Of a DNA stretch of 64,000 nucleotides, positions 52,901 through 61,804 are shown piece by piece. A program made the translations under genes and the position numbers. Origin of the DNA: CAYQLY01 sp964418605 (GTDB lineage Bacteria > Bacteroidota > Bacteroidia > Cytophagales > Cyclobacteriaceae). The stretch is taken from positions 1-64,000 of the forward strand of contig CAYQLY010000011.1 in the NCBI GenBank assembly GCA_964418605.1, given 5' to 3'. Numbering within the stretch: the first letter of the stretch is position 1; every line of letters starts with the position of its first letter. The notes below the pieces were generated by a model. It made no database searches. It was not told where the DNA came from and saw nothing but the letters and a program-made list of their open reading frames with translations.

Positions 52901-54158
52901 GGTATGCACAAGAACTATCACCATATAATTTTTTAGAAGCAGTAAGTAATTGACTATAATATTTTTCACAAGTAAATAAATCTCCAACGTGCTGAGCTTG
53001 TTCAATTACAGCTCGTAATACTTCTATACGATTAGGGTGATAAGCAGGCAAAGATTGCTCTTTCATCAATATGTCCTCATAATCATTTTTACCTATTGAG
53101 CTTGGTTGATCAATAAAATCATATTGTAAGGTTAAGCTCTTATACATTGCATAATACATAGATTGTGTACCATAAAATCGCACAACTATATTCTTAAAAT
53201 CACGAGCTACTTGCTTAAAACGCTTTTCATCAAAAAGATACAAATTGGTTTTTAATAAGTGTTGATATACATGTATAGATAATTGAGATCTACTCAAATG
53301 TTTTCTAGAAAGGCGTTTTTTTAATTTAAATAATACATCACGTGCCTCACCATAATTATCTGACTGACTCAAAAAAACAGATCGAGCGAGAAGAAGTTGA
53401 TGGTATAATTCATCATTTTTTCCAAATGCCTTTCGTATATAAGCTGTGGATACTTTAATAGAAGAGTCAGCTTGAAAAATACTACCCTTGCCAACAAGAA
53501 TTAACGCATCTATCACACAAAGTTCGGCATACTCTTTTTTAATATTTTTTATAAAATCTTTTTTCTGATTAGAAAAATGAAGCTTACCACTATCGTCAAG
53601 ATATTTTTTTGTCTTAAGAAAAGTTATAGCTTCTTGAAATTTCGTGCGCGCTTCAGAATAGTTTTGCTGTAAAATAGCAGCCCTGGAAAAAGAAATCAAT
53701 AATCTTAATCTATATTCTTCACCAACCTTCTCGGAAGAAGAATAAAAAACACGCTCTGTCTGCTCTAAAAGAGCGCGCGCAGAAACAGGATCTCCAAATT
53801 TTAAATAGACATCTGCTATATCTAATAAGCCTATAGCATAGGCTATGCTATCATTATAATAAATTTTGGATAAACAATCAAGTGCCTGGGTCAACGATTC
53901 TTGACAAACTCTAAAATCTGTTTTTGCTTGTGCACTTAACGCCTGTAATGCATATATCTTTGATAAGGAAAAAAAATCAGTATTTTTTTTTCGCGTCATA
54001 CTTTGAATAGCCTGAGTAGTGATAGAAATAGATTTTAGATATTCACCTTTCTGGTATTTTTTATACGCTTTGCGCCACGCTCTATCTTGTGCTGTGACTA
54101 CGCTTGACTGAAAAAATTCTATCAAGCTTATAAGAATTATAAAAAAATATTTTTTCAT
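49980..54158 (-). CDS. Exported TPR-CHAT domain protein
   Basis: 1392 residues. A signal peptide (~1-23, ending VVTAQ) sends it out of the cytoplasm. Residues ~25-900 are a long series of TPR-like repeats, with the regular middle section written as AYAISKMAFGEGSRRTAVCL and similar units typical of TPR_12. A coiled coil precedes a C-terminal CHAT (caspase-like) protease domain with His in VIHIATHGLFMEE near residue 1229 and Cys in LSSCESALGD near 1304. The domain ends in LYWGAFIMVGLE. CHAT proteins are caspase-fold peptidases or scaffolds; the dyad is intact, so it may be active. The export signal sets it apart from cytoplasmic CHAT effectors. No obvious partner lies beside it. Confidence 0.9.
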   Translation of the reverse strand: MKKYFFIILISLIEFFQSSVVTAQDRAWRKAYKKYQKGEYLKSISITTQAIQSMTRKKNTDFFSLSKIYALQALSAQAKTDFRVCQESLTQALDCLSKIYYNDSIAYAIGLLDIADVYLKFGDPVSARALLEQTERVFYSSSEKVGEEYRLRLLISFSRAAILQQNYSEARTKFQEAITFLKTKKYLDDSGKLHFSNQKKDFIKNIKKEYAELCVIDALILVGKGSIFQADSSIKVSTAYIRKAFGKNDELYHQLLLARSVFLSQSDNYGEARDVLFKLKKRLSRKHLSRSQLSIHVYQHLLKTNLYLFDEKRFKQVARDFKNIVVRFYGTQSMYYAMYKSLTLQYDFIDQPSSIGKNDYEDILMKEQSLPAYHPNRIEVLRAVIEQAQHVGDLFTCEKYYSQLLTASKKLYGDSSCAYHLACLEYANYLVDYSSDFRKSNTIYEKSFYRSVSHELSSFHPFYIYTLSHIAHFYELTDQLPFAEKTIEEVKSFLIKKYNSTGVTFATYLIDIAAIEIELGNYQKAENTIERALYILKGVDNKNYYKALATQARYFLAMNFLEEAEKNLNKCIRYYEKQKLDFEKSSVMDDVSTLLLAFGRYNRTEKFLNYSLEIKSMYGENHRFLIDPLNKLADFQLIKGNYLEAEKSADRAYAISKMAFGEGSRRTAVCLMQMADIATALGNYNKAEHLLKNIVETETAVLGDRHLEVAHALIQLATNYIYQTKNLNLADSLLKKSKQIIEASIGNQNMPYADALVGLSKVYIATNQFDKALQQLEEAKFILMQKLGKEYSSQAADVILLMADVYMKQRRLEEADHAYQRSKKIYEKLFNVQHPKVATIQTRLAHLYYVSGKYDIAQSYSKQAIANYINYIDIYFPSLSDREKTKFWNVLKQEFEFYGSLALKNHVDDSGLAEDVYNYSVLQKALLLNSALKVKEHILHAGDQNLKAKYSEWLTKKEYIGTLASLSEDEIKANNINLEELDQQLEKLEKELNEKSEVFKNSYENIKVDWKKIQASLKEDEAAVEISRFPYFDGSFTDSIIYGVYIVKPHQKKPEIIFIYNGKELEHKYSKWYKNSIAYSLVDTISYTYFWKPLDEALKNFSTIYFSPDGIYNQINPETLSEHSGDFLIDKKNIVFVKSTKDIYLKKVIKSTVSSTEKNIVIFGNPEFYTSAWSPDKKTIKQLPGTELETNELKTIMQANGWHSNLFLFKEATEENVKSIQNPTVIHIATHGLFMEEMDIQNEFNDILLFQNPMLRSGLLLKGAGDLMNQSETIYNLNKADGILTAYEAMNLNCDHTELVVLSSCESALGDIKSGEGVYGLQRAFLGAGAKSLIISLFKISDTVTKDFMILFYKKWLETGKKRYAFLEAKREIRTKYPDPLYWGAFIMVGLE

Positions 54159-54197
54159 AATTAAGAGTGTTTATATAAAAACAACATCGCCTTGTTG

Positions 54198-54205
54198 CAA
54201 AATTA
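54198..54205 (-). promoter_or_regulatory. -7 box of the TPR-CHAT gene promoter
   Basis: Read on the minus strand, TAATTTTG at 54205-54198 fits TAnnTTTG and lies 40 bases before the gene start. No good -33 TTTG is present at the usual distance, so this is tentative. The rest of the 221-base gap to acpH shows nothing recognisable. Confidence 0.35.
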
Positions 54206-54379
54206 GATTTTTTATTTTTATAAGGGTTAATTTTTGAATTTCGAAGGCAACAAATAGGATATTTTGAATATTTTATATAATTTTTAGTTTTAAAAGATAC
54301 AGGGACATATCTTATTTATTAAATTAAAACTTTCGAATCCATTTAGGCGTTATAAAATGACACATTTATTCTTATCGGT

Positions 54380-54955
54380 ATGAACTTCTTAGCACATGTC
54401 CACCTCTCGGGAAATAACGAAGAACTAAAAATTGGAAATTTCATAGGTGATTTTGTTAAAGGGAAAGATATCGAACTATACTCTCCAGCTATACAAAAAG
54501 GCATTGTACTTCATCGGATGATTGATCATTTCACTGATCAACATGATATTGTAGGACGAAGCAAAAAAAAATTATATGATAGGTATCATAAATATGCGGC
54601 TGTGCTAATTGACGTGTTTTATGATCACTTTTTAGCTAAAAACTGGGAAAACTATTCCGGCATCTCATTAGATTCATTTACCCATGAGTTTTATACAGTG
54701 CTTATAAAACATAAAGCAGCTCTTCCGGATAGAGTGCAACAGTTTTTACCACATCTCATGCAGACCAACTGGTTAGGCCAGTACCATCGATTAGAAGGAA
54801 TTGAACATGCCTTACAACGTTTAGCTAGGCGGGCTCGATTTAATTCCGGCATCGAACATGCCTTGGTTGATTTAAAAAAAAACTATCAATCACTAGAAGA
54901 AGACTTTATGGATTATTATCCAAAGCTTTTAGTATATGTTGAGGAGTTACTCTAA
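54380..54955 (+). CDS. acpH: Acyl carrier protein phosphodiesterase
   Basis: 191 residues. The enzyme removes the 4'-phosphopantetheine group from ACP. The family pattern is MNFLAHVHLS, GNFIGDFVKG, VLHRMIDHFTD and DVFYDHFLAKNW, rich in His and Asp metal ligands of the HD-like fold. The C-terminal half holds the typical basic helices (RLARRARF). It is a single plus-strand gene; its 3' end overlaps the convergent patatin gene by nine bases. Full length compared with E. coli AcpH. Confidence 0.9.
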   Translation: MNFLAHVHLSGNNEELKIGNFIGDFVKGKDIELYSPAIQKGIVLHRMIDHFTDQHDIVGRSKKKLYDRYHKYAAVLIDVFYDHFLAKNWENYSGISLDSFTHEFYTVLIKHKAALPDRVQQFLPHLMQTNWLGQYHRLEGIEHALQRLARRARFNSGIEHALVDLKKNYQSLEEDFMDYYPKLLVYVEELL

Positions 54956-57247
54956 AGATCGTTGATTAAATAAAATATATCCTAAATGAAAAAAAACACT
55001 CCATCTATTCACATCATCATAGTAATTTAAACTTAATCCAACCGGGCCAATGGGACTATGATACACTGCAATAGCACTTCCAACTAAAAACAGTTTTTCA
55101 TAATCTACTTTATAATCTGCCACTTGAGGAGATGATTCTATAAGAATATGATATGGTTTAAAAATATATCCCTCTAACCGCAATTCAATATTTTTAGGAA
55201 GGTTAAAAATATTTTTAATACCGAAGGCTGCATAATTAAATGAACGGTAATTAGTTAAAACAAGCATTTTACTATCATTCAAGGGTTCAAAAGCAGGAGA
55301 TTTAAATTGCGTAGATCTAAAATTACTAAACAGTATAGGATTAGATACAACCACATCTATAAAATAACCCCATCGGTACCAACTTCTTTTAAAATAATTT
55401 TCATGCGTTAACTTAAATTTCAACCAATTGTATTTGCGTTCTATTTCATTTTTTAAAATAGACGTATTTCCAGGATTAAATTTTTCCAACCCGTTAATAT
55501 AACTTCCTGTAATTAACCAGGAAATTCCTTCAGAAGGATATAGTTTGCGATTAAGACTATTTCTAATATAACGGATAGAAAAAACTTCTCCGTAAGTATT
55601 ACTTTGATCGAAGATATCAGATGAAAAAAATGTATTTGTGTTTATAAAAGAATCATTATTAATAAAATAAGCGCCTGATAATACCATTTTACTTTTACTG
55701 CCTGTCGCTATACCAAAATTTGCACCAAGTTTTCGATCTATTTGATCTAAGACAATTGAACTAGAGCCATCTCTATCATAAATAAGATCTTTAATGTTTG
55801 TAAAATTCCAAACGTTAAATATAGCTTCAGGCTCTAAATAAAAAGGAATACGTGATGGAAAATTAATACGAGCTCTAAATTGAGCTGCTTGATAAAAACG
55901 ACCTGTATAAAAATCTCCACTCAGCTTAATTAATTTTTTTCTAAAATAACTATACTGTAATCCTATAAAAATTTCACTCGTATTACGAGAAGAGATATTG
56001 CCCCCAAACGAAACTTTTAAAGTAGGGTCAGGCTTAATCTGAAGTTCAAGCTGATAATATTTTGTTTTCTTATCAAATAAAATAGTGGGGAAAACGGATT
56101 TAAAATAGTTTTCTGATACAAGTTGATAATACCCTCTTTTTATATCATACAAATCCCAATTTTTTTTATTTCCAAACATTTTTTTAATATAGACATCCTG
56201 TTTTGATTTAAGACCAACCACTTGTATATCATTAAATTTTAATGGAGGTATATCAAGAAGAAAATCGTTGCGACGCTGATTTAATGTTTCACAACTTATC
56301 CTACGCTTAATTTTTGCTTTAATCTCCTCAATATGTGCAATGGTATAGTCATAACCTATCTTAACAAACTCTTTTGCATTATCAAAATCTAAAGGTGTAT
56401 ACCCTTGAAGATTAGGATATAAATAAACTCCATTATTTCCAACACTGCTTGAGTCACTTTTATCTAATAAATAAAAAACGAGCGAGCTCCCTAAAAGAGC
56501 ATCATCTTTTCCATAAGGATATTTGCTATAAACTTTAGAAGAAACATTAACCCCAATAATAATGTCCGGAGAAAATTCTTTCCGCATCACATCAGTAGGA
56601 AAATTATTATAAAGACCACCATCAAACAAATATCGACCATCAATTCTAATCGGTCTATAAAAAAGAGGAACAGACAGTGTTGTTCGGACAGCCTCATTAA
56701 GTCTGCCTTTTTTAAGCACAACTTCCTCTTGAGTAAATATTTCAGCAGCTACACACCGAAAAGGAATAAGTAGTTTATCAAAATTATAACCAGACTTAGC
56801 AGCAGCTTGTGATAAATTTTCTGCTAATCCGAAATTAAGTGAAAAATCACTCGCAAGACCTGATCTTAAAGATGGTCTCAAAGCAGAATCTATGCCTAGA
56901 CTAATGGCTATAAACGATGAGTTTATATCTTCTTTCGTAAAAAAGAAATCATAGTTAGTGTTGATTTTTCCATCAATCCATTCTATAAATTCTTTAGAAG
57001 TAACCATTTGTTCAATCTGAACAGGGGAATGGCCCGCTGAATAAAGCCCACCAACAACACCACCCATGGAGGTGCCTATAATATAATCAATAGGAATCTC
57101 ATTTTCCTCTAATGCTTTCAAGACACCAATATGGGTAAGGCCTTTAGCTCCACCCCCACTTAATACCACACCTACGCGCTGTGCTATTACTGAAAATGAG
57201 CAAACAAAACTAAGTAGACTACAAAAAAGAATTATTTTTTTTATCAT
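54947..57247 (-). CDS. Patatin-like phospholipase with outer membrane barrel (type Vd-like)
   Basis: 766 residues. A signal peptide (~1-22, ending VIAQ) precedes a patatin domain: SGGGAKGLTHIGVLKALEE, the nucleophile motif GTSMGG near residue 60, and DGGLYNNFPTDV near 208. A POTRA-like segment (~320-395) and an outer membrane barrel of the bacterial surface antigen type (~400-766, with strands such as FSVRYIRNSLNRKLYP-like repeats) follow, ending in FFHLGYILFNQ. This matches type Vd autotransporters (PlpD/RssA-barrel). It starts four bases after the lolD-like gene on the same strand. Substrate unknown. Confidence 0.9.
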   Translation of the reverse strand: MIKKIILFCSLLSFVCSFSVIAQRVGVVLSGGGAKGLTHIGVLKALEENEIPIDYIIGTSMGGVVGGLYSAGHSPVQIEQMVTSKEFIEWIDGKINTNYDFFFTKEDINSSFIAISLGIDSALRPSLRSGLASDFSLNFGLAENLSQAAAKSGYNFDKLLIPFRCVAAEIFTQEEVVLKKGRLNEAVRTTLSVPLFYRPIRIDGRYLFDGGLYNNFPTDVMRKEFSPDIIIGVNVSSKVYSKYPYGKDDALLGSSLVFYLLDKSDSSSVGNNGVYLYPNLQGYTPLDFDNAKEFVKIGYDYTIAHIEEIKAKIKRRISCETLNQRRNDFLLDIPPLKFNDIQVVGLKSKQDVYIKKMFGNKKNWDLYDIKRGYYQLVSENYFKSVFPTILFDKKTKYYQLELQIKPDPTLKVSFGGNISSRNTSEIFIGLQYSYFRKKLIKLSGDFYTGRFYQAAQFRARINFPSRIPFYLEPEAIFNVWNFTNIKDLIYDRDGSSSIVLDQIDRKLGANFGIATGSKSKMVLSGAYFINNDSFINTNTFFSSDIFDQSNTYGEVFSIRYIRNSLNRKLYPSEGISWLITGSYINGLEKFNPGNTSILKNEIERKYNWLKFKLTHENYFKRSWYRWGYFIDVVVSNPILFSNFRSTQFKSPAFEPLNDSKMLVLTNYRSFNYAAFGIKNIFNLPKNIELRLEGYIFKPYHILIESSPQVADYKVDYEKLFLVGSAIAVYHSPIGPVGLSLNYYDDVNRWSVFFHLGYILFNQRSLE

Positions 57248-57251
57248 TATA

Positions 57252-57917
57252 TCAAGAACTTTTTTGACTAATCACGCCATCTTTCATTTCAAAAATATGA
57301 TCCCCCAAAGAAGCTAATGACAAATTGTGTGTGACAATAACAAACGTTTGATTTAGCTCTTGTTTTAAATCAACAAACAACTGATGTAGGTTCGCAGCAT
57401 TCTCAGAATCCAAATTACCACTAGGTTCATCTGCAAAAACAATTGATGGAGAATTAATCAATGCTCTTGCCACGGCAACGCGCTGTTGCTCGCCACCAGA
57501 AAGCTCATTGGGTTTATGATTTTTGCGATGTGTTAGTTTAAGCAGTTCCATTAATTTTTGGGCTTTTTTTTCTGCTTCTTTCTTAGAATTCTTTCCAATA
57601 TAAGCAGGTATACAAATATTTTCTAAAGCTGTAAACTCAGGCAAAAGATTATGAAATTGAAATATAAACCCCATATATTTATTTCTAAACGCAGCCAGGG
57701 TATTCCCTTTTAGGAGAGTGGTATTTACTCCCATCATACGTACCTCTCCACTATCTGGTTTGTCCAGCGTGCCTAATATATGAAGCAGGGTACTTTTACC
57801 CGCTCCTGATGAACCGACAATACTCACTAGTTCACCTTTATGAATAGATAACGATACACCTTTTAAAACATGTACAGCTTCGTAGCTTTTGTGTATGTTA
57901 ACAGCTTCTATAAGCAT
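57252..57917 (-). CDS. lolD: LolD-like ABC transporter ATP-binding protein
   Basis: 221 residues. Walker A is GSSGAGKSTLL near residue 40, the signature ELSGGEQQRVAVARAL, Walker B VFADEPSGNLD and the switch His in FVIVTHNLSLA. FIFQFHNLLPEFTALENI is typical of LolD, which powers release of lipoproteins from the inner membrane with LolC/E. No permease gene is adjacent, so it could serve a MacB-type transporter instead. The patatin-barrel gene follows after four bases. Confidence 0.85.
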   Translation of the reverse strand: MLIEAVNIHKSYEAVHVLKGVSLSIHKGELVSIVGSSGAGKSTLLHILGTLDKPDSGEVRMMGVNTTLLKGNTLAAFRNKYMGFIFQFHNLLPEFTALENICIPAYIGKNSKKEAEKKAQKLMELLKLTHRKNHKPNELSGGEQQRVAVARALINSPSIVFADEPSGNLDSENAANLHQLFVDLKQELNQTFVIVTHNLSLASLGDHIFEMKDGVISQKSS

Positions 57918-57980
57918 TTTTTTTAATTTTAGATGTTAAATATATACCCTATTTAGAGATTTTAGTAATAGGAATGTCTT

Positions 57981-59018
57981 CTATTTTTTAGAAACAACCT
58001 TACGAGCCCATTTTTTCAATTCATCAACGAGTTGCTGGGAATACAAAGAGTCAACAAGAAATGTTTCAACCTGCGATGGATCTCTTTTAGACAACCCATG
58101 TATATAACCTTTATCATAATAAGTGAGTAACAAAGAAGCAACTTCATTGAAATTACAATCGCGCAATGCCTCCAAAGCTTTTTTTTCATATTGGCCACCC
58201 AATCGCTTTTTTATTTTATGTATAGCTTCTGCTAACTGTGCATAACCATAAACAGAATAATCTTGCACGAGTTGATTTATTCTGTTTTCTTTTTTGACTT
58301 CTAAGAATGCGACAGGGGCTTGTCTCATCTGTTTCCAAAAACCTTCAGGAATACAAACTGTTCCAATCATACGACTTTCATCTTCTACCCAAATAGGTCG
58401 CGATCGATCAAGTGTATATAATTCATGGGCTAAATTATTTTCAAATTGCTCTGTAGAAGGTTGTATTGAATGATCTAATCCACCAAATGCAGAGCCTTTA
58501 TGCTGAGCCAGGTATTCTAAATCAATAATCTGTTCGCTGTTTTCTTTAAGGCGATGAAGTAAAATAGTTTTCCCGCTTCCTGTTTTGCCACCCAGCAACA
58601 TTAAACAAAATGATTGCTTAAAAAAATCTAAGACATGGTTTCGAAAAGATTGATATCCTTTTTTCAAAAGATAGACATCAAATCCAGATAGGTTTAATAA
58701 CCAAGCCATGCTATTGCTTCGCATACCACCTCTCCAACAGTATAGAATTATTTTTTTATTAGGCGCCACACTAGTAAGCTCTCTTACAAAAAAAGCAAGT
58801 TTAGGACCTACAAGTTCTAAGCCGCGCTCAACAGCATATGCCTTGCCTTTTTGTTTATAGAGGGTGCCTATTTCAGCTCTTTCTAAATTAGTAAATAAAG
58901 GAAAAGAAATAGCTCCAGGAAAATGACCTTTGTTATACTCATGAGGTGATCGCACATCCACAATAGGTAATGATAGGGAATTTTGAATAAACAATTTAAT
59001 ATCTAGAGTATAAATCAT
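57981..59018 (-). CDS. mnmH: tRNA 2-selenouridine synthase
   Basis: 345 residues. A rhodanese-like N-terminal domain begins PIVDVRSPHEYNKGHFPGA and carries the catalytic Cys in ILYCWRGGMRS near residue 93. A P-loop region follows (MLLGGKTGSGKTILLHRL, ~139-156). The enzyme replaces the sulfur of 2-thiouridine 34 in certain tRNAs with selenium, or geranylates it. selD is not in the window, so selenium supply is open. It starts three bases after pdxJ. Length and both domains are complete. Confidence 0.94.
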   Translation of the reverse strand: MIYTLDIKLFIQNSLSLPIVDVRSPHEYNKGHFPGAISFPLFTNLERAEIGTLYKQKGKAYAVERGLELVGPKLAFFVRELTSVAPNKKIILYCWRGGMRSNSMAWLLNLSGFDVYLLKKGYQSFRNHVLDFFKQSFCLMLLGGKTGSGKTILLHRLKENSEQIIDLEYLAQHKGSAFGGLDHSIQPSTEQFENNLAHELYTLDRSRPIWVEDESRMIGTVCIPEGFWKQMRQAPVAFLEVKKENRINQLVQDYSVYGYAQLAEAIHKIKKRLGGQYEKKALEALRDCNFNEVASLLLTYYDKGYIHGLSKRDPSQVETFLVDSLYSQQLVDELKKWARKVVSKK

Positions 59019-59021
59019 TTT

Positions 59022-59735
59022 TTACTCTAATTGTTTAAGATACAATTGAATTGTATTTTCTAATCCCAAATATAAGGCATCACAAATCAGCGCATGACCA
59101 ATAGATACTTCTGCCAATTGAGGAAGGTTTTGTTTTAAATACTGAAGATTATGTAAACTCAGATCATGCCCTGCATTTACACCAATGCTCAAACGGTCTG
59201 CCAACTCAGCAGCAGTTTTATAGGGCTGAACAGCTTTTTCTTTATTCAAAAAATAATTCGCCGCATAGGGTTCTGTGTATAACTCAATCCGATGAGTTTC
59301 TATACGAGAGGCTCCTTCAATATATTTTTCTTCAGGGTTTACAAAAATAGATGTGCGTATACCCCATGTTTTAAGCTGTTGAATGATTTCTTTTAAAAAA
59401 TCATACTGACTAATTGTATCCCAGCCTGTATTTGATGTAAGGGCATCCGGTGGATCAGGAACAAGAGTAGCTTGAGTAGGACGAACATGTTCTATCAAAT
59501 CCATATACCGTTTATCTGGATATCCTTCTACATTTAACTCTGTGGTAACTATTTTTTTAAGATCTACGACATCTTGATAGCGAATATGCCTCTCATCAGG
59601 ACGCGGATGAACAGTAATGCCTTGAGCGCCAAATTGCTCACAATGCATAGCTACTTGAAGCAGATTCGGATTACTACCTCCACGTGAATTACGAAGAGTA
59701 GCTATTTTGTTAATATTTACACTGAGCCTAACCAT
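59022..59735 (-). CDS. pdxJ: Pyridoxine 5'-phosphate synthase
   Basis: 237 residues. The enzyme joins deoxyxylulose 5-phosphate and 3-amino-2-oxopropyl phosphate to give pyridoxine phosphate. Family motifs: LSVNINKIATLRNSRGG, GITVHPRPDERHIRYQDV with the active-site His, TLVPDPPDALTSNTGWD and VNAGHDLSLHNL. It is the first gene of the minus-strand run pdxJ-mnmH, bounded upstream by the terminator of the PorE-like gene. pdxA is not seen here. Full length. Confidence 0.96.
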   Translation of the reverse strand: MVRLSVNINKIATLRNSRGGSNPNLLQVAMHCEQFGAQGITVHPRPDERHIRYQDVVDLKKIVTTELNVEGYPDKRYMDLIEHVRPTQATLVPDPPDALTSNTGWDTISQYDFLKEIIQQLKTWGIRTSIFVNPEEKYIEGASRIETHRIELYTEPYAANYFLNKEKAVQPYKTAAELADRLSIGVNAGHDLSLHNLQYLKQNLPQLAEVSIGHALICDALYLGLENTIQLYLKQLE

Positions 59736-59787
59736 GCTATTAAAAATGTTTTACAAAAATAGAATACAACGTCGTTATTTCTAGCAA

Positions 59788-59820
59788 AAAAAGAGGATGA
59801 ACGTTGTTCATCCTCTTTTT
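59788..59820 (-). terminator. Terminator after the PorE-like lipoprotein gene
   Basis: A 15-base perfect stem, AAAAAGAGGATGAAC/GTTCATCCTCTTTTT (59788-59802 and 59806-59820), with a 3-base loop and a T run on the minus strand. It separates the OmpA-type gene from pdxJ. Confidence 0.9.
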
Positions 59821-59842
59821 AAATTTATATCTATATAAACTC

Positions 59843-61753
59843 TTATTTTTCTAATACTTTAAACTCTGTTCGTCGGTTAACTTGATGTTCTTCTTCCGCT
59901 TGAGCATCTTGAATGATAAGCTTAGTTTCTCCATATCCTTTAGCAACCAATCGATCGGCAGAAACACCTTTGCTAATAATATAATTTACAGCGGACTCTG
60001 CTCTTTTTTGAGAAAGCTTCATATTGTATTCATCGCTTCCACGCACATCGGTATGTGAGCTCAACTCGATTTTTACTGTTGGATTATCCTTTAAGAATTT
60101 AACCAGATTGTCCAGTTCCTCTGCAGCATCTTTTCGGATATCATATTTATCTAAATCGTAATAAATATTATTTAATACAACAATTTTATTAACAGCAATT
60201 TTCTCCATCCACAATACAGTTTGCAGGGTTGTATCCGTTACAGGTTTTACCAAATCCTCTAATGGAATAGAACGCCCAACCATAGAATACTCATCACGCT
60301 TAGTAAAATAATCTTTTTTCTCACCTATAATCACATAGTTTCTTCCTGTTTCCACTGGAAGCGATAATTTTCCATCAGGGCCTGTTGATATTTCTTTTAA
60401 CAACTTTCCTTTACTATCCGATACTCGCACTTTCACGCCATCTAACACGATTTCTTGGTTATTGTCCATCGTTTTGGTAGTGATAGCTAATGTATAATTA
60501 ACAATCTTGGTATTAGGTGTTACATCAAAGAAATAGTAAATATCATCTTCACCTTTTCCACCTGGTCGATTAGATGTAAAATACCCATCAACTGTATTTT
60601 TAAAACATATTCCAAAATCATCATAACTGGAGTTGATTGGCATGCCCATGTTTTCAACTTTAGTTTCTTTTCCTTGTTTGGTTGACACAAAAACATCCAG
60701 TCCACCTAATCCAGGATGGCCGCTAGAGGCAAAATATAGTTTTCCTTCATCTGATACATAAGGAAACATTTCATCGCCCGGAGTATTAATCATGCCTCCC
60801 AAGTTTGTTACATTTCCCCATTTTCCATTTTTATCTTGTGTTGCTTTGTATAAATCTACACCACCATAACCCCCCTTGCGATCTGAGGCAAAATAAAGTG
60901 TATTTCCATCTTTCGAAAAAGCAGGTGAAGAATCCCACGCATCTGGGTCATTTACAGATAATATATCTGGACTAGCCCATCCACCATCCCTATACCGAGA
61001 AAAGTACAAATCCACATCTTTCGCACCTCTCGGCTTACCTGTATTGCCACGCGCAAATACCATCATCTTACCATCACGTGAAAAAGTAGCACACCCTTCA
61101 TTAATATTACTATCATTAACACGCGTACTAATTGGTTTAATTTGATTAGGGTCTTGACTGTCTTTGGTTGTTATTTCCCATTCAAAGATATCACTATAAC
61201 CACCCCCAGTTGCTCCATACACTTTTCCAGTTCGTGTAGATGAGAAAACGAGTGTATTTTCGCGAATAACAGGAGCATATTCAGAACTTGCTGTATTTAA
61301 GAAATCAAAAGGCTTTACTTCATAGTATACTTTCTTAGCACGAATAGCCGGAACATCTTTTAAATTTTTAACCTCTCTTTTAGCGCGCTGTAAAAGATCA
61401 GGATTATTGCCCATTTTTATATAGCGCTGCATTTGATTAGCTGCCTCTTCATATTTTTCTTGCGACTTTAAAATGAGTGCATAATAAAACAAGGCTGATG
61501 ATTCAGTCGTTTTATTATCAATAGCAGCTTTATAATAGGTAAGAGCCTGAGGCAAACGATTAGACAATCGATAACTTTCAGCTATCTTAAGATTAATGAT
61601 AGGAGAATTGGGTTCTTTTTCCAAAGCCTTCATGTAATACCCAATAGCATAATCGTAATTACCTTGTTGGAAACGTTTGTCTCCCTTTTTAAGATTACTA
61701 CATTGAGCTAGTATTAATACACAAGCTACTCCAATTACATACGTATACTTCAT
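59843..61753 (-). CDS. PorE-like TPR/beta-propeller/OmpA lipoprotein
   Basis: 636 residues. A lipoprotein signal ends LAQC at residue 18. In order follow TPR repeats (~20-130), a PD40/WD40-like propeller (~150-400, with repeats such as NTLVFSSTRTGKV, KDGNTLYFASDRKGGYGGVDLY and VDGYFTSNRPGGKGEDDIYYF), a carboxypeptidase-regulatory-like domain (~420-485) and a C-terminal OmpA peptidoglycan-binding domain (~515-632, IELSSHTDVRGSDEYN with the binding Asp and Arg). This is the architecture of PorE, which anchors the type IX secretion system to peptidoglycan. Other such OmpA proteins exist, so the role is probable, not shown. It is followed by its own terminator. Confidence 0.88.
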   Translation of the reverse strand: MKYTYVIGVACVLILAQCSNLKKGDKRFQQGNYDYAIGYYMKALEKEPNSPIINLKIAESYRLSNRLPQALTYYKAAIDNKTTESSALFYYALILKSQEKYEEAANQMQRYIKMGNNPDLLQRAKREVKNLKDVPAIRAKKVYYEVKPFDFLNTASSEYAPVIRENTLVFSSTRTGKVYGATGGGYSDIFEWEITTKDSQDPNQIKPISTRVNDSNINEGCATFSRDGKMMVFARGNTGKPRGAKDVDLYFSRYRDGGWASPDILSVNDPDAWDSSPAFSKDGNTLYFASDRKGGYGGVDLYKATQDKNGKWGNVTNLGGMINTPGDEMFPYVSDEGKLYFASSGHPGLGGLDVFVSTKQGKETKVENMGMPINSSYDDFGICFKNTVDGYFTSNRPGGKGEDDIYYFFDVTPNTKIVNYTLAITTKTMDNNQEIVLDGVKVRVSDSKGKLLKEISTGPDGKLSLPVETGRNYVIIGEKKDYFTKRDEYSMVGRSIPLEDLVKPVTDTTLQTVLWMEKIAVNKIVVLNNIYYDLDKYDIRKDAAEELDNLVKFLKDNPTVKIELSSHTDVRGSDEYNMKLSQKRAESAVNYIISKGVSADRLVAKGYGETKLIIQDAQAEEEHQVNRRTEFKVLEK

Positions 61754-61804
61754 AGTTTTTATTTTTTACTAATATTCTCTTGCATAAAGATATAAAAAAA
61801 CAAT

